Source of the DNA: Dendrobium chrysotoxum
Lineage: Eukaryota; Streptophyta; Magnoliopsida; Asparagales; Orchidaceae
NCBI GenBank assembly: GCA_019925795.1
Contig: CM034313.1
Span: 87,761,663 to 87,825,662, forward strand
Direction: 5' to 3'
DNA length: 64,000 bases
Under the pieces are notes generated by a model. It was given only the letters and a program-made list of their open reading frames with translations, was not told the DNA's origin and did no database searches. The position numbers were made by a program, and so were the translations under genes. Positions 32,901-44,669 of this stretch are shown here, piece by piece (positions within the stretch are counted from its first letter, which is position 1; each line of letters begins with the position of its first letter).

Positions 32901-33656
32901 ATGGACAAAGCCAAGCCAATCAATACTCCCATGCCCTCCTCAGTTCAGTTAGATAAGGATTCAAATGGAAAATCTGTTGATCAGAAGAAGTATAGAGGGA
33001 TAATAGGGTCACTACTTTACCTGACTGCTAGCCGACCTGATATCATGTTTAGTGTCTGTCTTTGTGCTAGGTTTCAGGCTGATCCTAAAGAGTCCCACCT
33101 GACTGCTGTTAAGAGAATTCTTAGATATCTTTTAGGAACCCCAAACCTAGGAATTTGGTACCCTAGGCACAACACCTCTTTTGAGATCATTGGATATTCT
33201 GATTCTGACTTTGCGGGGTGTAGGGTGGATATGAAGAGTACTTCTGGGACTTGTCAATTTATAGGACAGTCGTTAGTCTCCTGGTCCAGTAGAAAATAGA
33301 ACTCAGTTACACTTTCCACTGCTGAAGCTGAGTACATTGCCTTAGGGAGTTGTGTGGCCCAAGTTCTTTGGTTGAAGCAGCAAGTCTTGGATTTAGGAGT
33401 ACCTGTTGGCACAATTTCTGTTCTGTGTGATAATACTAGTGCCATCTGTATCTCTAAGAATCCAATCCAACATTCTAGGACCAAACACATTGACATTAGG
33501 CATCACTTCATTAGGGACCATGTTACAAAAGGGGACATTGAGCTACACCACGTAGCAACTGAAAATCAGCTGGCTGACATATTCACTAAACCACTGGCCT
33601 TTGACTCATTCAGCATTTTGAGAACCAGATTAGGAGTGATTGATATAAATGCTTGA
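29911..33656 (+). pseudogene. SIRE pol, split by a hAT element and a nonsense codon
   Basis: Protease motif WYLDNGCSRHMTGD near the start (usual form has D-S-G; here D-N-G), GAG-pre-integrase (HRRLCHASMKT), integrase core with HMDLFGP, HSDHGGEF and NGVAERKNR supplying the D-D-E residues, then the hAT insertion (30918-31604) inside the integrase region. Reading resumes with CYVLNRV and the C-terminal integrase words, reverse transcriptase (ETFAPVARLEAIR, KALYGLKQAPRAWYE, IYVDDIIFGSS) and RNase H. A TAG at 33297-33299 breaks RNase H; in the same frame AEAEYIALG, DNTSAI and RTKHIDIRHHF follow to the stop at 33656. Without the insertion and this stop the frame is well preserved. Confidence 0.92.
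30918..31604. mobile_element. Non-autonomous hAT element, GC-rich, copy 2
   Basis: 687 bp, perfect 12-bp inverted ends TAGGGGTGTCAA / TTGACACCCCTA, perfect 8-bp duplication GTGAACAC (30910-30917, 31605-31612). Both arms are runs of CGGGTCGGGTT-type words; the core (31080-31400) is almost pure G+C with tandem GCAGCGGGGCAGCGCG and GGACACGCGGCGCGTGCGTC units. It carries no gene. It interrupts the integrase region of the SIRE element, so it is younger than that insertion. Confidence 0.9.
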
Positions 33657-35125
33657 TTCTGATGACTACTGATTTATGATTGTTATGATTGGTATTCTGA
33701 TTTCTGTTAGTTAGTTTTTTGTATTCTGTTTTCTGATTTCTGTTAGTTAGTTTTTCATATTCTGATTTCTGTTAGTTAGTGTTGGTTTGATTATTTGCTT
33801 TCAGTTGATTTTATTTCTTCTGCTGATTTATGTGTTACCCTTTTTGTTAGTTTGATTTGAGTATTTACTTTGCTATGATTTTCTACCTGTTTTTATTTAT
33901 TTACGGGTTCATATCTTGCACTTACTGTTTTATGCTTTTCAAGATCTGATCACCGCTCACTACTTCTGGTGATCTGAATTTTTGACTGAGAGTTTTTACC
34001 TTGTTTTGGTTTGGAAGCTGATAAGCAGTGATTGACTTCGCTGAATCTGTTAAAGGGAAGAAACATTGATAATTGTTTCTCTTCCTCTAACTCCTTTACT
34101 GGTGTGTAGTTTCTTTTGAATAAAAATCCTTTTCAAAATTAAAATGTTAGTTTTTGAAATAGAGATTAGTTTATCTTCCTACAGTAATCTGCCTCATATC
34201 AATAGTGTTTTTCAAAGTCTTGAGTCATTAGTTTGATTTTCTAAACCAAGTGATTGCATTTATCATATGTTGTATGGATTTTGTTTTGTGAATCATTCTT
34301 TCTTACTGCGGAGAGTCATCTCCTATGTCTGGAAGATAATCTCACAGCTGAGACTCTTTAATGATTATGAAAAGGAGAAAGCTTATAAAAGATGCGCAGT
34401 GCGCCAGATAATTTGAAAAAGAGGCATAAAATGAGCCCAAAACTGAAAAGATGCGAAATTGCCAAATTGGATACACAAAGTGTATCAAAAATCAAAAGAT
34501 GCGCAAAGCACCAACCAATGTGAAAAAGAGGCACAAAATGAGCCCAAAACAAGCTTTCTTTCCTTTCAGATTGTTAAATGTCTTAGAGGAATCTGTGCGC
34601 CACTTAATATTTTCAAAAGCTTGAGTTTTGAAAATCCCGATTTCTGATTTTTTACTTTGTAACACTATTATATCAGATATTTTTCTGGAACAAGGCTTGA
34701 AAGGATCTCTTTTCAAATCTAATGTCTCTTCTTTTGAATCGGATTTTTGTGTTGAAAGAGGATTGCATCGATAAGGTGCCCGGGGTCGGAGTTACGAAAG
34801 TTGATTATTTCCAACCTTTTTTGGATTTCAGCGCTGTCAATTGTCCTGTCATTGGTTTTTGAATCTAAAATCAAGGAAAAATTCTGATTTTCCTGTTTTG
34901 TAGTTTGTTCTATTTATGTTTTCTTATCGTGTTATGTTTTTCGCTCCTCCTTTTTGTGATGTCAAAAGGGGGAGTCAGTTGTAGTCGTGTCTGTTTCTGT
35001 TTTCTGAGTCATGTTTCCTATATTGCTTTAGCTGTTAAATGAAAATTTAAAAAAAAATGTTTGTTTGTTTGATCTCCTAGTTTACTTTTACTGTCAGACT
35101 ACTTTACAAATGTTTGCCATCATCA
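33657..35125 (+). other. SIRE 3' region without an env-like ORF
   Basis: About 1.5 kb between pol and the polypurine tract, where SIRE elements can carry an env-like ORF. Here no long frame is present. It contains two to three copies of TCTGATTTCTGTTAGTTAGT (33690-33780) and a 50-bp duplication around AAAGAGGCAYAAAATGAGCC (34391-34443 and 34499-34552). Confidence 0.6.
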
Positions 35126-35138
35126 AAAAGGGGGAGAT
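35126..35138 (+). other. Polypurine tract of the SIRE element
   Basis: AAAAGGGGGAGAT immediately before the TG of the 3' LTR. Confidence 0.85.
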
Positions 35139-36834
35139 TGTTGCAAATCTGGTTTTGATGATGACAAACATGTTTCCAGTGTGTTGTGCTTGGCTAATCT
35201 GTTTCAGGCACAAAAGACCGCGAGCCACTCAAGCCAACTCAAGATCGGGTCCAAGTGTGTCAAATGTATGATTTTTCTTTTTATTGAGTCAATTGTAATG
35301 TAACTGATTCCCTAGCTAAGTAACCTTGCACACACACACTCAGGGAGAGAGATTGAGTGAATTAGAGTTTCTGTTAAAAATTTGTTCAGATCGTCCTGGA
35401 CGATATCCACATCGTCCTGGATGATCCAGTTAAAACAGAAACCCTAATTAGGGCGACTAAGTTAAGAGGGTCTGATTGAGCCGATCGTCCTGGACGATCT
35501 AAGGATCGTACGGGACGATATTCCCAAATCAGAAATTCTCAGCCGTCAGATTAAGTTAGGCAAGTTTTATTTTAAGTATTTTGGTCTGATCGTCCCGGAC
35601 GATACGTGTATCATCCTGGACGATTCACTACAATCATGCCTAAATTAGTCTAGTAATTAAGGAAAGCAATTAATGTTTAATTGATACGATCACATCGTCC
35701 AGGACGATCGCAGGATCGTCCCGGACGATCGTGATCGTCTTGTGCATTTCAGCTGTACGACCCGAACTGTGTACATGACAATTTGGGGCCTTTTTGAACT
35801 AATCGTACCGGACGATTACCCTATCGTCCGGGACGATCAAGTCATTTTTTGGTCGTCCAGCACAGATTTCTCTGGACGACCCGAACTGTCTTCTGGACGA
35901 TTTCCCTCAATTTGAACTAATCGGCCCGGACAATCGCAGGATCGTACGGGACGATATGAACAACTTTTTCTACTGATCGTCCAGAAGAGCCAGATCGTCC
36001 AGGCTGAAACAGCTGAATTTGAACTGATCGTACAGGACGATCTACCGATCGTCCTGGACGATCTTGGCCGACTAGTTGAGATTTAGGGCAAATTTTAAGC
36101 CCTCCTTTAAAAGAACTTTTTCCAATTTTTGGAAAAATCTTTTTGCTACCTTCCTTCCCTGAGAAACCCTAGAGAGAAGAGAGAGTTGGGAGAGAGAGAA
36201 GAGATCTTGTGAGGGGGAGTTAGTGAGGGATTCACTAAGGTTGCTCCAAGCACGGATCAGAGTCGTCTTCTCCGCTCGTCGTCTGTCGTCTAGTCGATGT
36301 TCTTCGTGGGAGGATCGTTCGCAAGAAGATCCGGGTTCTCTGCCCGCTTCAGGTGGAAGCGAAAGGAGTTCGTAGGTTCTCTGCCTGCTTCAGGAGGAAG
36401 CGAAAGGAGTTCGAAGGTTCTCTGCCTGCTTCAGGAGGAAGCGAAAGGAGGTCGGGTTCTCTGCCTCACCGTGTGGTGAAAAGGAGATTTTTGTACAGGC
36501 TTCTCCGCCTTGCTGTGGGAGCAAAAGGAGAGACACTTCTGTTTAGTGCAATACCCGGAGGGGAGGCTCCGGGGAGTGGACGTAGGTCAAGTTGACCGAA
36601 CCACTATAAAATCTGATTTGCTTTTCTGATTCAGTTTTGCACTTTACTTTTCAATATAAACTGCTTGGGTGAATATCGTTGGTTGATCTTTTCGTTATTG
36701 TTTACTTATTTTCGCTGCTAAGTATTGAAAAGATTTTCATAGTTATCGTAAAATTTTTAAATAACCAATTCACCCCCCTCTTGGTTAGCCTCGGGACTAG
36801 TTCACTAGGGCTTAACATCCCTTTCGAACTTTCA
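35139..36834 (+). repeat. 3' LTR of the SIRE element
   Basis: 1696 bp, same length as the 5' LTR and about 99% identical by eye. The seven palindrome pairs (35396-36064) and hairpin units are preserved; several differences fall in CpGs of the palindromes. Followed by the target duplication ACATC (36835-36839). Confidence 0.93.
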
Positions 36835-36839
36835 ACATC

Positions 36840-37554
36840 GTGGCAATGGGGGTCTAGGAGGTAGTTATTCTTTCCTTATTTCTTACGCTACAAGAATGAG
36901 TTATCCATCCCTGGTATACTTTTGCGCTTTCTATTTATTTTCTCAAACTACTTTCTGTGAGCATTTATGACTTTATATGTAGAGATTTGTTCCTCCATGG
37001 GATGGATCAAGCCGGCGTATAAATGAACCGTATCTCGCATGAGTGTTGAGTAAAAAGGACCTAGACGGAGGCCTCCTAGAAAAACTCATCTTAACAATTC
37101 AGGATCTACTCCTGAAATTTGTCAAGTTTTGATGAAAATTTATTAAAAAAATTCCTTAAGCGATTCTCCTTCATTTTGGCGAATCCCAGATAGTTGAAAA
37201 GAATCCTTAGTAATTCTTTGATTGGCAACAAATTATTAGACGAACACTTTAGCCAATTGGACGAAAGTAGGGATTATTCTGGCTATAAGTGAATAGAACC
37301 ACGTTCGAGCTTATCCTTTGAGGGTAGTAGAAAAAATCTGGCATAGGAGCGCATTTGAGGCTCGCAAGATATGCATGATGATTCTATAGTGATTGATATG
37401 CTCGTACGGGTCAGATGTCCCGTCGTAGGAATCGATACTTGGTTATTTGAATCTTTCCAGAATAGGGTGTTAAAGAATGGCTTCAGTTAGGGGTGATGAC
37501 TCATGGAAGTCTCAACGATGAAGAGATTATCTTACACCTCCCACGGGGAACTCT
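36840..37554 (-). pseudogene. Gypsy gag core remnant of element B
   Basis: On the - strand it reads DGTSDPYEHINHYRIIMHIL, then ARTWFYSLIARIIPTF and QNEGESLKEFF, the recognisable core of the Ty3/gypsy gag domain (family pattern DG..DP..H...F, A..W...L, GESL..F). Many stops and frameshifts. It continues 25364-26330 across the SIRE insertion and 41435-41918 across the solo LTR insertion. Confidence 0.7.
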
Positions 37555-37559
37555 TCTCA

Positions 37560-40500
37560 TGTAATACCCCGTATTTTGACTTTGCCAATTTTTTTTGGAG
37601 TCATTATAACTCTAAATTACAATCCATCTTAGCCATAATATTAATATTATTTTATTTTACTTACACGAATTTTTTTGTAATTTTTGGGCACTGGTGAAAA
37701 TACTTAAATAATTTATACCTGTTGGTACAAGTGATGATTTTGGGACCGTCAAGTGTCTATTTTACAAACCAATTTTATCGATATTTTTTAAATAACATGT
37801 TTTATTTTATGAATATTTATTCTGTAATTTTTGAAGTCCTAAAATAAATTATTCAAATTTTCTATTAAAAGAAATTGATTAAATAAATTATATAATAAAA
37901 AATATTATTTTAATGAAAATATCCTAACCCACTAATTAAAAGCTTTTTAAAATGCCATTTCTCTTAATATTTGGGCAAACCGAGAGTTGGCATGAGAGGA
38001 ATTTGAGAGAAAGAGAGGAGAGAGAAAAGAAAGTCTTGGATTTGGAGGTCGTTGTGCAATTTTCGTCCGTCGAGCCAGTTGGGATAATTGCTCATCTTGC
38101 TGTAAGGAATCCATACCCTATTTCTGATTTCAAATATTTTACATTTGTGATATTTTTCTGATCAAATTTATATTTTCATTACCGAAAAATTTGAATAACT
38201 TTGTATTGGCAAAACTTTCATCGTGTAACTTTTTGTATGTTATAGAGATCATGTTTATGAGCATTTTGAGTATTTATTTGAGATTTTTTCACCTAGTGAT
38301 TTTAAAAATACAGTAATTTTTGTCTATTCAGAAATTTATTTTGACGTCTAAAAATAATGGTATAGTACAATAAAAGTCTTAAAACATCATTTTATACAAT
38401 TCCTAGTATTTTGGTAATTTTTTGAAAATGTGCATTTTTGCCTAATAGAATTCTTTGTTGTCTATCGTTATAACATTTTAGCGTCTTCTTAAGTAAGCTT
38501 AATTATGTATTATTTGTTGCAATGCATTGAAATGAGTGTGAATATATGATTGGATTGAGTAATAGCTGGTCGCTATTACTATTATATTATTGTGATAATA
38601 CTGTGTGTGTAAAAGACAAGTAAAGACTGGTTGGCCCATTGGTTGGAGACTGATTGGCCTATACATGATGGTTGGCCAACGGGCTTTTTTTTAAATACTG
38701 TGGTTTAGTGTTAGCCTATACTAATTCACGTGATACACTGATTGAGAGTTATAAGAAGATTATTACTATACCAATAGGCAAAGAGTGACGACTCTTTTTA
38801 CTGAGCCAACAGTTTACTAACACTAAAAAACACCATGATAGTCAGGACTTCTTACTTATTTAGTGTGACTACTGAAATGCATGTTCTTGAGGCATTGTTC
38901 TTATTATTGTACAAATTTATTATTACTGCACAGATTTACTATTATTGCATTATTTTACTGCTCCTGCCATTGAATTGTTACTATTACTGATATAGATACT
39001 TATACTATGTGATACTACTGATTCACTGTACCGATATTAATCATGTGGTATACTGAGTGTTACAAACCTGGTTTCAAAAAGTATAATTTTGATGATGATA
39101 AATATGTTTATATTCTGTTTTGCTTGGCTAACCCATTTCAGGAACAAAAGATCAAAAGCAACTCAAGCCAACTCAAGATTGGGTCCAAGTGTGTCTAAAT
39201 GTACTATTTTCCTTTTCTTGAGTCAATTATAATGTAACTGATCTCCTAGCTAAGTAACCTTGCACACACATACTCAGGGGGAGAGCTTGATTGAATTAGA
39301 GTTTCTGTTCAATTTTTGTTCAGATCATCCTGGATGATATTCACATCGTCCTGGACGATCAAGTGAAAACAGAAACTCTAATTAGGGCGACCAAGTTAAG
39401 TCTCTCTAATTAAGCCGATCATCCTAGACGATCCATACATCGTACGGGATGATAGGCTTAAATCAGAAACTCTCAGCCGCTAGATCAAGTTAGGCAAGTT
39501 TTATTTTTAGAGATTTGATCTGATCGTCCCAGACGATACGTGTATCGTCTTGGATGATCTAGTACAATCATGCATAAATTAGTCTAGTGATTAAGAAAAG
39601 CAATTAATATTTAATTGATACGATCACATCATCCGGGACGATCACGAGATCGTCCAGTGTGTTTCAGCTGTACATCCAGAGCGGTGCTCAAGACGATTTT
39701 GGCATTTTTTGTTCTAATCGTATAGGATGATATTAGTATCATCCTGGACGATCAAGCCATTTTTAGATCGTCCAGCACAAGTTCCTCTGGATGACCAAAG
39801 CGGTCTTCTGGATGAAATTCCTGAATTTACACTAATCATCCCAGACGATCGCAGAATCATACGGGACGATCTGATCAACTTTTTCTACTGATCATCCAGA
39901 AGAGCCAGATCATCCAGGCTGAAATATGTGATTTTGAACTAATCGTACATGATGATATTTCGATCGTCCTGGACGATATAGGCCGACCAGTTGAGATTTA
40001 GGGCAAATTTTGAGCCCTCCTATAAAAAGATCTTTTTCTTCCAACAAAAAAAATCTTTTGCCACTTTCCTTTACAGAGAAACCCTAGAGAGAGAGAGAGA
40101 GAGTTTGGGAGAGAGAGAGAGGATCTTGTGAGGGGGAGTTTGTGAGAGATTCACAAAGGTTGCTCCAATAAAGGATCAGAGTCATCTTCTTCATTCTACA
40201 TCTCTCGTCTTGTCAGTGTTCTTTGTGGGAGGATCGTTCACAAGAAGATTTGGGTTCTCTGCCCGCTTTAGGAGGAAGCGAAAGGAGTTCAGGTTCTCTA
40301 CCTGCTTCAGGAGGAAGAGAAAGGAGTCCGAGGTTCTCTTCCTACTTTAGGAGGAAGTGAAAGGAGGTTAGGTTCTCTGCCTCACCGTATTGGTGGAAAG
40401 GAGTTTTTGTACAGGCTTCTCCGCCTTGCTATGGGAGCAGATGGAGAGTCACTTTGAGTTAGTGCAATACCCGGAGGGGAGGCTCCGGGGAGTGGACGTA

Positions 40501-41434
40501 GGTCAAGTTGACCGAACCACTATAAAATATGGTGTGTTCTTTCTGATTATTTTCTACACTTTAGTTTTCTGTTATTATCTGCTTGGGTGAAATCTGCGGT
40601 TGATCTTTTTGTTTATATGTTTACTTGTTTCTGTTGCAAATCATCGAAAAGATTATTCATGTTGCTCTTAAATTTTTAAATAACCAATTGACCCCCCCTC
40701 TTGGTTAGCCTCAGGACTAGTTCATCAGGGCTTAACATCCCTATCGAACTTTCACCAAGCACGTGATATAGAATACAAAAATAATATGGATGCACTCTCA
40801 TAAAATTTTACTGTATTTTCGATAGTCCTTATTGATATTTGGATTTGATGCTTAATCTGATTTCTGTACGGATATAATGATTTTTTTTATAGATTTGACT
40901 CCCGTATTAGTTTACTACTTTACTGACTTTCATACTGCAGTATTTTACTGTTTATAGATTCTACTATTATTGTATTTGAGTTTTATCATTTCTACACTGA
41001 TTCAATAATCATATAAATGTAACTGCTATGATTTGATTGTTGATATACATATTGCTTCTTTGTCTTGCTTTGAATTCAGTTGTAGGTTTTGGTGACCTGC
41101 TGGGCTTTTTAAGCTCATTATATGTGGTTAAATGATTTCAGGTCAGGGCAGGGGAACAGAAGTGTGAGACTGGTCAAGATTCTCTAGGTTCATGTACTTT
41201 TTATTTTAGTTGTTCTTTTATAATCATGATAGTATAGATATTTGATGATTTTTTAGATCCTGAGTTGTATATGTGACTAGTTAGGAATGAATAGAGATGT
41301 GTACATTGATGTTCTAAATTATAGAATATAATTTTATTATTTATTACAGATATATGACATTAGATAGCTCTGGTTATTATTTATTTAAAAGATAAAAAAA
41401 TAATTCTTTTAAATTAGATTTTGGGACATCATAA
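37560..41434 (+). mobile_element. Solo LTR-like insertion in element B gag (with nested SIRE LTR)
   Basis: Starts TGTAATACCCCGTATTTTG and ends near GGGACATCATAA; flanked by TCTCA on both sides (37555-37559, 41435-41439). Without the nested SIRE solo LTR it is about 2.2 kb. No coding region, primer site or second LTR is seen, so a solo LTR of a gypsy family with long LTRs is the best reading. Parts resemble 49080-49330 and 3820-4130. Confidence 0.6.
39058..40754 (+). mobile_element. Solo LTR of a SIRE-family element
   Basis: 1697 bp, TGTTACAAACCTGG to CGAACTTTCA, homologous along its whole length to the SIRE LTRs but clearly older: many CpG sites in the palindromes have become TpG/CpA. Flanks CTGAG (39053-39057) and CCAAG (40755-40759) match at three of five positions, an eroded duplication. 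The palindrome pairs (about 39327-39980) and hairpin units (40256-40445) are present. Confidence 0.85.
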
Positions 41435-41918
41435 TCTCATACTACTCTTCGCAGTTCATGTCGTAGGCCATTGCAAGGGAGCTCAGCAACGTGCGGTCAG
41501 ACTAAGTCTTCAGGGATGTCTGGAGGAATGTGAGGTTGTTGACCTATATGCAAAGGGAGGGTAGAACTTACAGTGTAAGCAAGTTTGATGTGTTGATGTG
41601 ATTGTGGGTGCCTCCTTGGTGGAGGAAGAGGAATTTTTGAGTGAAGATGCTCGAGTTGAACATCTTCGGCTAGAGGTGGATCTGGAGGGAGAAGAACCTC
41701 CTCCTGTAGCGCTAGCACTGGTTGCCGAGTCTCTCGTAGGAGTTGAAGGATCTCATTTTGAGATTCATCCATCTTTTAGATACATTCTCTAGAGAATGTC
41801 CTGAAGTTCCTTCTCCAGCAGTGTTTTGCTCCCTAGGATAAAAAGAGGTATATACTTGGCGTCCGTGATTTATAGACTGATTCATGTATTGATAGGTGGT
41901 GGAGCGGGAGGCTCCCAA
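41435..41918 (-). pseudogene. Gypsy gag N-terminal remnant of element B
   Basis: First coding sequence after the primer site on the - strand. One frame from 41918 (MGASRSTTYQYMNQ) stops at 41712; a second overlapping frame from 41772 (MDESQNEILQLLRETRQPVL) continues with a proline-rich region. This is consistent with a gag N-terminus broken by a frameshift. No catalytic motif expected or seen. Confidence 0.45.
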
Positions 41919-41979
41919 AATGAGATTGCTTCACCTGTTGGCCATTGAAGGAATACTTAGAATTATGGGATTGTTCTCA

Positions 41980-41991
41980 CAGACGGCGCCA
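41980..41991 (-). other. Primer-binding site of element B
   Basis: On the - strand TGGCGCCGTCTG, three bases after the 5' LTR end. TGGCGCC-type sites are usual in Tat/Athila gypsy elements. This fixes the orientation of the element and of its LTRs. Confidence 0.8.
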
Positions 41992-41994
41992 AAC

Positions 41995-43088
41995 TGTTAC
42001 GGGCTAGACTATATGCAGTGATAGAGTTAGAAAATTTTCATCTCAGCATTGTACGGATATCCAGCAAACAAACAGAAGAAAAATGTAACACCATAATTTT
42101 TATGTGAAAATCTTGGAAAAGAAAAAAACCACGAGGTCACGCCTAGTTGAAAGGATTCCACTAGTGTTTGCTTAGATTACAAGTGGCAGACTCGTCCCTG
42201 AAATTGAGGACGATCAAATTACAATAATCAACTCCCGGGTTTAAATTCAATTACAAATGGAGATAAAAAATCCGACGATGTTTGGTGGTTGGGCAAAAAT
42301 CCGGCTTCAATTGACGGTCGGGCAGAAATCCGGCGTTAGTTGGCTGTCGGGCAGAACTCCGGCATCAATCGGTGATCGGGTAGAACTCTGGAGTCGGTCG
42401 GCTGCCGAGGAGAAGTCTAGCGGTAGTCAAGGAGGATTCTGGTGGCAATGGAGCTCTCTTCCTTTTCTTCCTTCTCTTCTTGCTTCATTGCTTTCTTCTC
42501 TTCTCTTCTTGCTTCCTTGCTTCCTTCTCTTCTCTTCTTGCTTCCTTGCTTCATTCTCTTCTCTTCTTGCTTCGTCCCCTTCTCATGAGAAATGAGGAGT
42601 CTATTTATAATTTTTTGAGAGTGGCATGGCCAGTAAATAGGAGGAAGATTAAGGGTAAATTGGGAGTGGTTTGAATGGATGGCCGATATTGAATCCCTTG
42701 ATCGTAGATCGTTTATTGGGCATTTGATATCAGAATGTGACTAGCTTGGCCCTAATGATATCAAAATGTGATTATCTTGGGCTCGTTGGATTCGTCTCGT
42801 CGAGTCGCTCGATTCGCCTATAAGCATGTCATGTTTGGAAACCGTTTGGTAATCCAAATTATAATTTGAACCATCCAAATGCGCTTCGAGTCTTTGATTT
42901 GGTCTCATTTGGGCTCGAATTGAGTCAAATTTGGTATCATTGGGTTCGTATTTTCGAGACGTTCAGTTTGACTATACGTTTGCTGAAATCGGAGTTCCAA
43001 TGATTTCTGATTTAATTTTTAAAATTCCCAACTTGCTTTTGCTTCAAGATTCATGCTTGATCAAGATAATTTTTTTGATGATATATCA
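41995..43088 (-). repeat. 5' LTR of element B
   Basis: 1094 bp; on the - strand TGATATATCATC to GCCCGTAACA. Homologous to 20243-21256 over its length; extra CTTCTTGCTTC units at 42440-42580 make it longer. Confidence 0.85.
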
Positions 43089-43093
43089 GCAGT

Positions 43094-43129
43094 AAAAAAC
43101 AATAGTCAAAAGCTATCCCAAATGAAGGG
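43094..43129 (+). mobile_element. Tourist-like MITE, right part (split by element B)
   Basis: Continues 20171-20242 after the second GCAGT copy and ends AAAAGCTATCCCAAATGAAGGG, inverse of the left terminus; then TAA (43130-43132) as on the left. Confidence 0.75.
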
Positions 43130-43253
43130 TAAATTCATATTTAAATTTCAAATTATTAAACCGCCCTCTCTCCCTCTTTATGGGAATTTTTATGATATTT
43201 TAACTTAGTGCTCTCTTGCAGTTAAAGACATTCCTAAATTTTATTTATTTATT

Positions 43254-43371
43254 GGGATTTTTACATACATAACACTTAAAATAAGCCTATTTACCTATTT
43301 AACATCTAAACTTACCTATTTACCTATATACCACCTTAAAACCCTTACACTTATCAAAATTACCACTCCGT
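43254..43371 (+). repeat. MULE left terminal inverted repeat
   Basis: 118 bp, starting GGGATTTTTACATACATAAC. Contains repeated TTTACCTATTT/TTTACCTATAT words. Differs from the right copy by a handful of bases, mostly in the first 20. Confidence 0.9.
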
Positions 43372-44020
43372 CGCCTACCGTCAACACGAAATCGCGAAAC
43401 AGCGCAGAACCCCTAACTCAAGCAGAGCAGCGTCCTCTCTCCATTTGAATCGCAAAGTTCGCCAATCTCCAGCTATTGCGACAGAGGCATTTCTTCTGTC
43501 TGAATCACACAGTTCGCAAATCCCACCCGCTCGTCCTCTCCCTTTGCGAATCTATCCGCTTGGCGTCTTCTCCAGGTAGTGGCGACACAGGCATTCCTTC
43601 TCTTTTGTTATTTTATTCACTTACCATTAAACCTAGAATATGAAGGCGAGATTATAGGGTTTAGGTGCCGGAAGTCTTCTGCTTGGCGTCTTCTCCACTT
43701 GTTGAATCAGTGTCAAACAGTGAAGAAATAGGTTCTATATAATCAGCCGAAACTGCAGCAATCTACAAGGCAAAGGTGTATTAATATGCTTCTGATTCCT
43801 CCAATTTTTTTTTATTAATATGCTTTCTATTTTATAGATGTGGAGTGGCAACAAAGCTCCAAATAGGGTGTTTGTAAATTTATAAATGCACAATAGGTGT
43901 TTGATGAAATGCCAAGGTGTATTTTCTATATAAATGAAATGCAAAGATAACTGTTTTTACTTCTCATGAATTCTTTTGCTTTCATTTTTTTGAAGGTGTT
44001 TCTTATAAAGGCAATCTACA

Positions 44021-44374
44021 ATGAGTTCTAGTTCCTCGGCAGCGCCAATCCGAAACTTTAGCAATCAAATATATTGTCATTGCAACTTGCAATGTACGAT
44101 ATTTACATCTTACCAATCTCGTAGTCGAGGAAGAAAATTCTACAGATGCTCGAGGAGTAGAACTGAAGGCGATTGTCATTATTTTCGATGGTGTGATGAA
44201 GTTAATGAATTTTCGCATGAGAGCAATTTCCGAAGTTCAAATGTTGCTGAAAGCAGTACAACGCATATTGCTTCAATTAGAGCCGAGCTGTTACAAATAA
44301 AAATCTTGTTAGTCATTGTGATTTTCCTTAATGTAATTGTAGTGTTCATTGTAACTAAATTTTGCTATGCGTAA
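44021..44374 (+). CDS. GRF-type zinc finger protein with C-terminal membrane segment, in the MULE
   Basis: 117 codons, intact. Residues 17-60 hold CHCNLQC...TSYQSRSRGRKFYRCS...DCHYFRWCDE, matching the GRF zinc finger (CxC, then GRxFYxC, then C.FF.W). Residues about 93-114 (IKILLVIVIFLNVIVVFIVT) form a single hydrophobic helix. The GRF fold binds nucleic acid in other proteins; small plant proteins of this build are common and uncharacterised. It lies tail to tail with the transposase, in the place taken by mudrB in maize MuDR. It may be a captured host gene or an element gene. The start is chosen as the first ATG, preceded by a likely spliced 5' leader inside the element. Confidence 0.75.
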   Translation: MSSSSSAAPIRNFSNQIYCHCNLQCTIFTSYQSRSRGRKFYRCSRSRTEGDCHYFRWCDEVNEFSHESNFRSSNVAESSTTHIASIRAELLQIKILLVIVIFLNVIVVFIVTKFCYA

Positions 44375-44669
44375 ATCTCACTTTAAGTCAATGTAATTCT
44401 TCACAACTTTATATGTGATATTCTAGCCAAGTTCTATTTGATCCTGTTTTTAGCAAACTGAAATATAAAATATTAGATAAAACTAGCAAATGGGTGCTCA
44501 AAAACCAATAGACGGTCTCTAGCAGAAGCCCACCCATAAATTCTTCAAGCAGGATGAAATTCTGAATTATACATTCAGAAAAGAACCAAAAAAGCAGCAG
44601 CCTTAAACTTTTTTCAAACTAATTATGGGAAAAACTCTATTTGTACAGTTGTCAGCAGCAAATGATCGC

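Larger units (their letters stand above)
26336..36834 (+). mobile_element. Ty1/copia SIRE-type retrotransposon
   Basis: 10,499 bp with two 1696-bp LTRs of equal length, TG...CA ends, initiator-tRNA-Met primer site, gag, pol in copia order (protease, integrase, reverse transcriptase, RNase H), a polypurine tract, and the exact duplication ACATC. The LTRs differ at about twenty positions by eye (near 1%), mostly transitions, so it is a fairly recent insertion. Long LTRs, a long gag with coiled coil and an extended 3' region fit the SIRE/Maximus lineage. It inserted in the gag of element B. It is now dead: a hAT element splits pol and there is a nonsense codon in RNase H. Confidence 0.93.
20243..43088 (-). 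mobile_element. Ty3/gypsy Tat-type retrotransposon, element B
   Basis: Complete element on the - strand, expanded by nested insertions. 5' LTR 41995-43088, primer site next to it, gag remnants at 41435-41918 and 36840-37554, gag-protease remnant at 25364-26330, antisense ORF at 22107-24573, polypurine tract, 3' LTR 20243-21256. The target duplication GCAGT is perfect (20238-20242 and 43089-43093). Reverse transcriptase and integrase are absent: only ~800 bp separate the protease remnant from the antisense ORF. The element was therefore a non-autonomous deletion derivative or lost pol later. Nested inside are two large insertions and one hAT element. Confidence 0.85.

Noticed and set aside
33657..35125. 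An env-like ORF of the SIRE element
   Set aside because: No frame longer than about 70 codons and no membrane or coiled-coil pattern; only short duplications.
42257..42674. Open frames rich in Ser, Leu and Phe
   Set aside because: CTTCTTGCTTC repeats in the 5' LTR of element B, on the strand opposite to the element.
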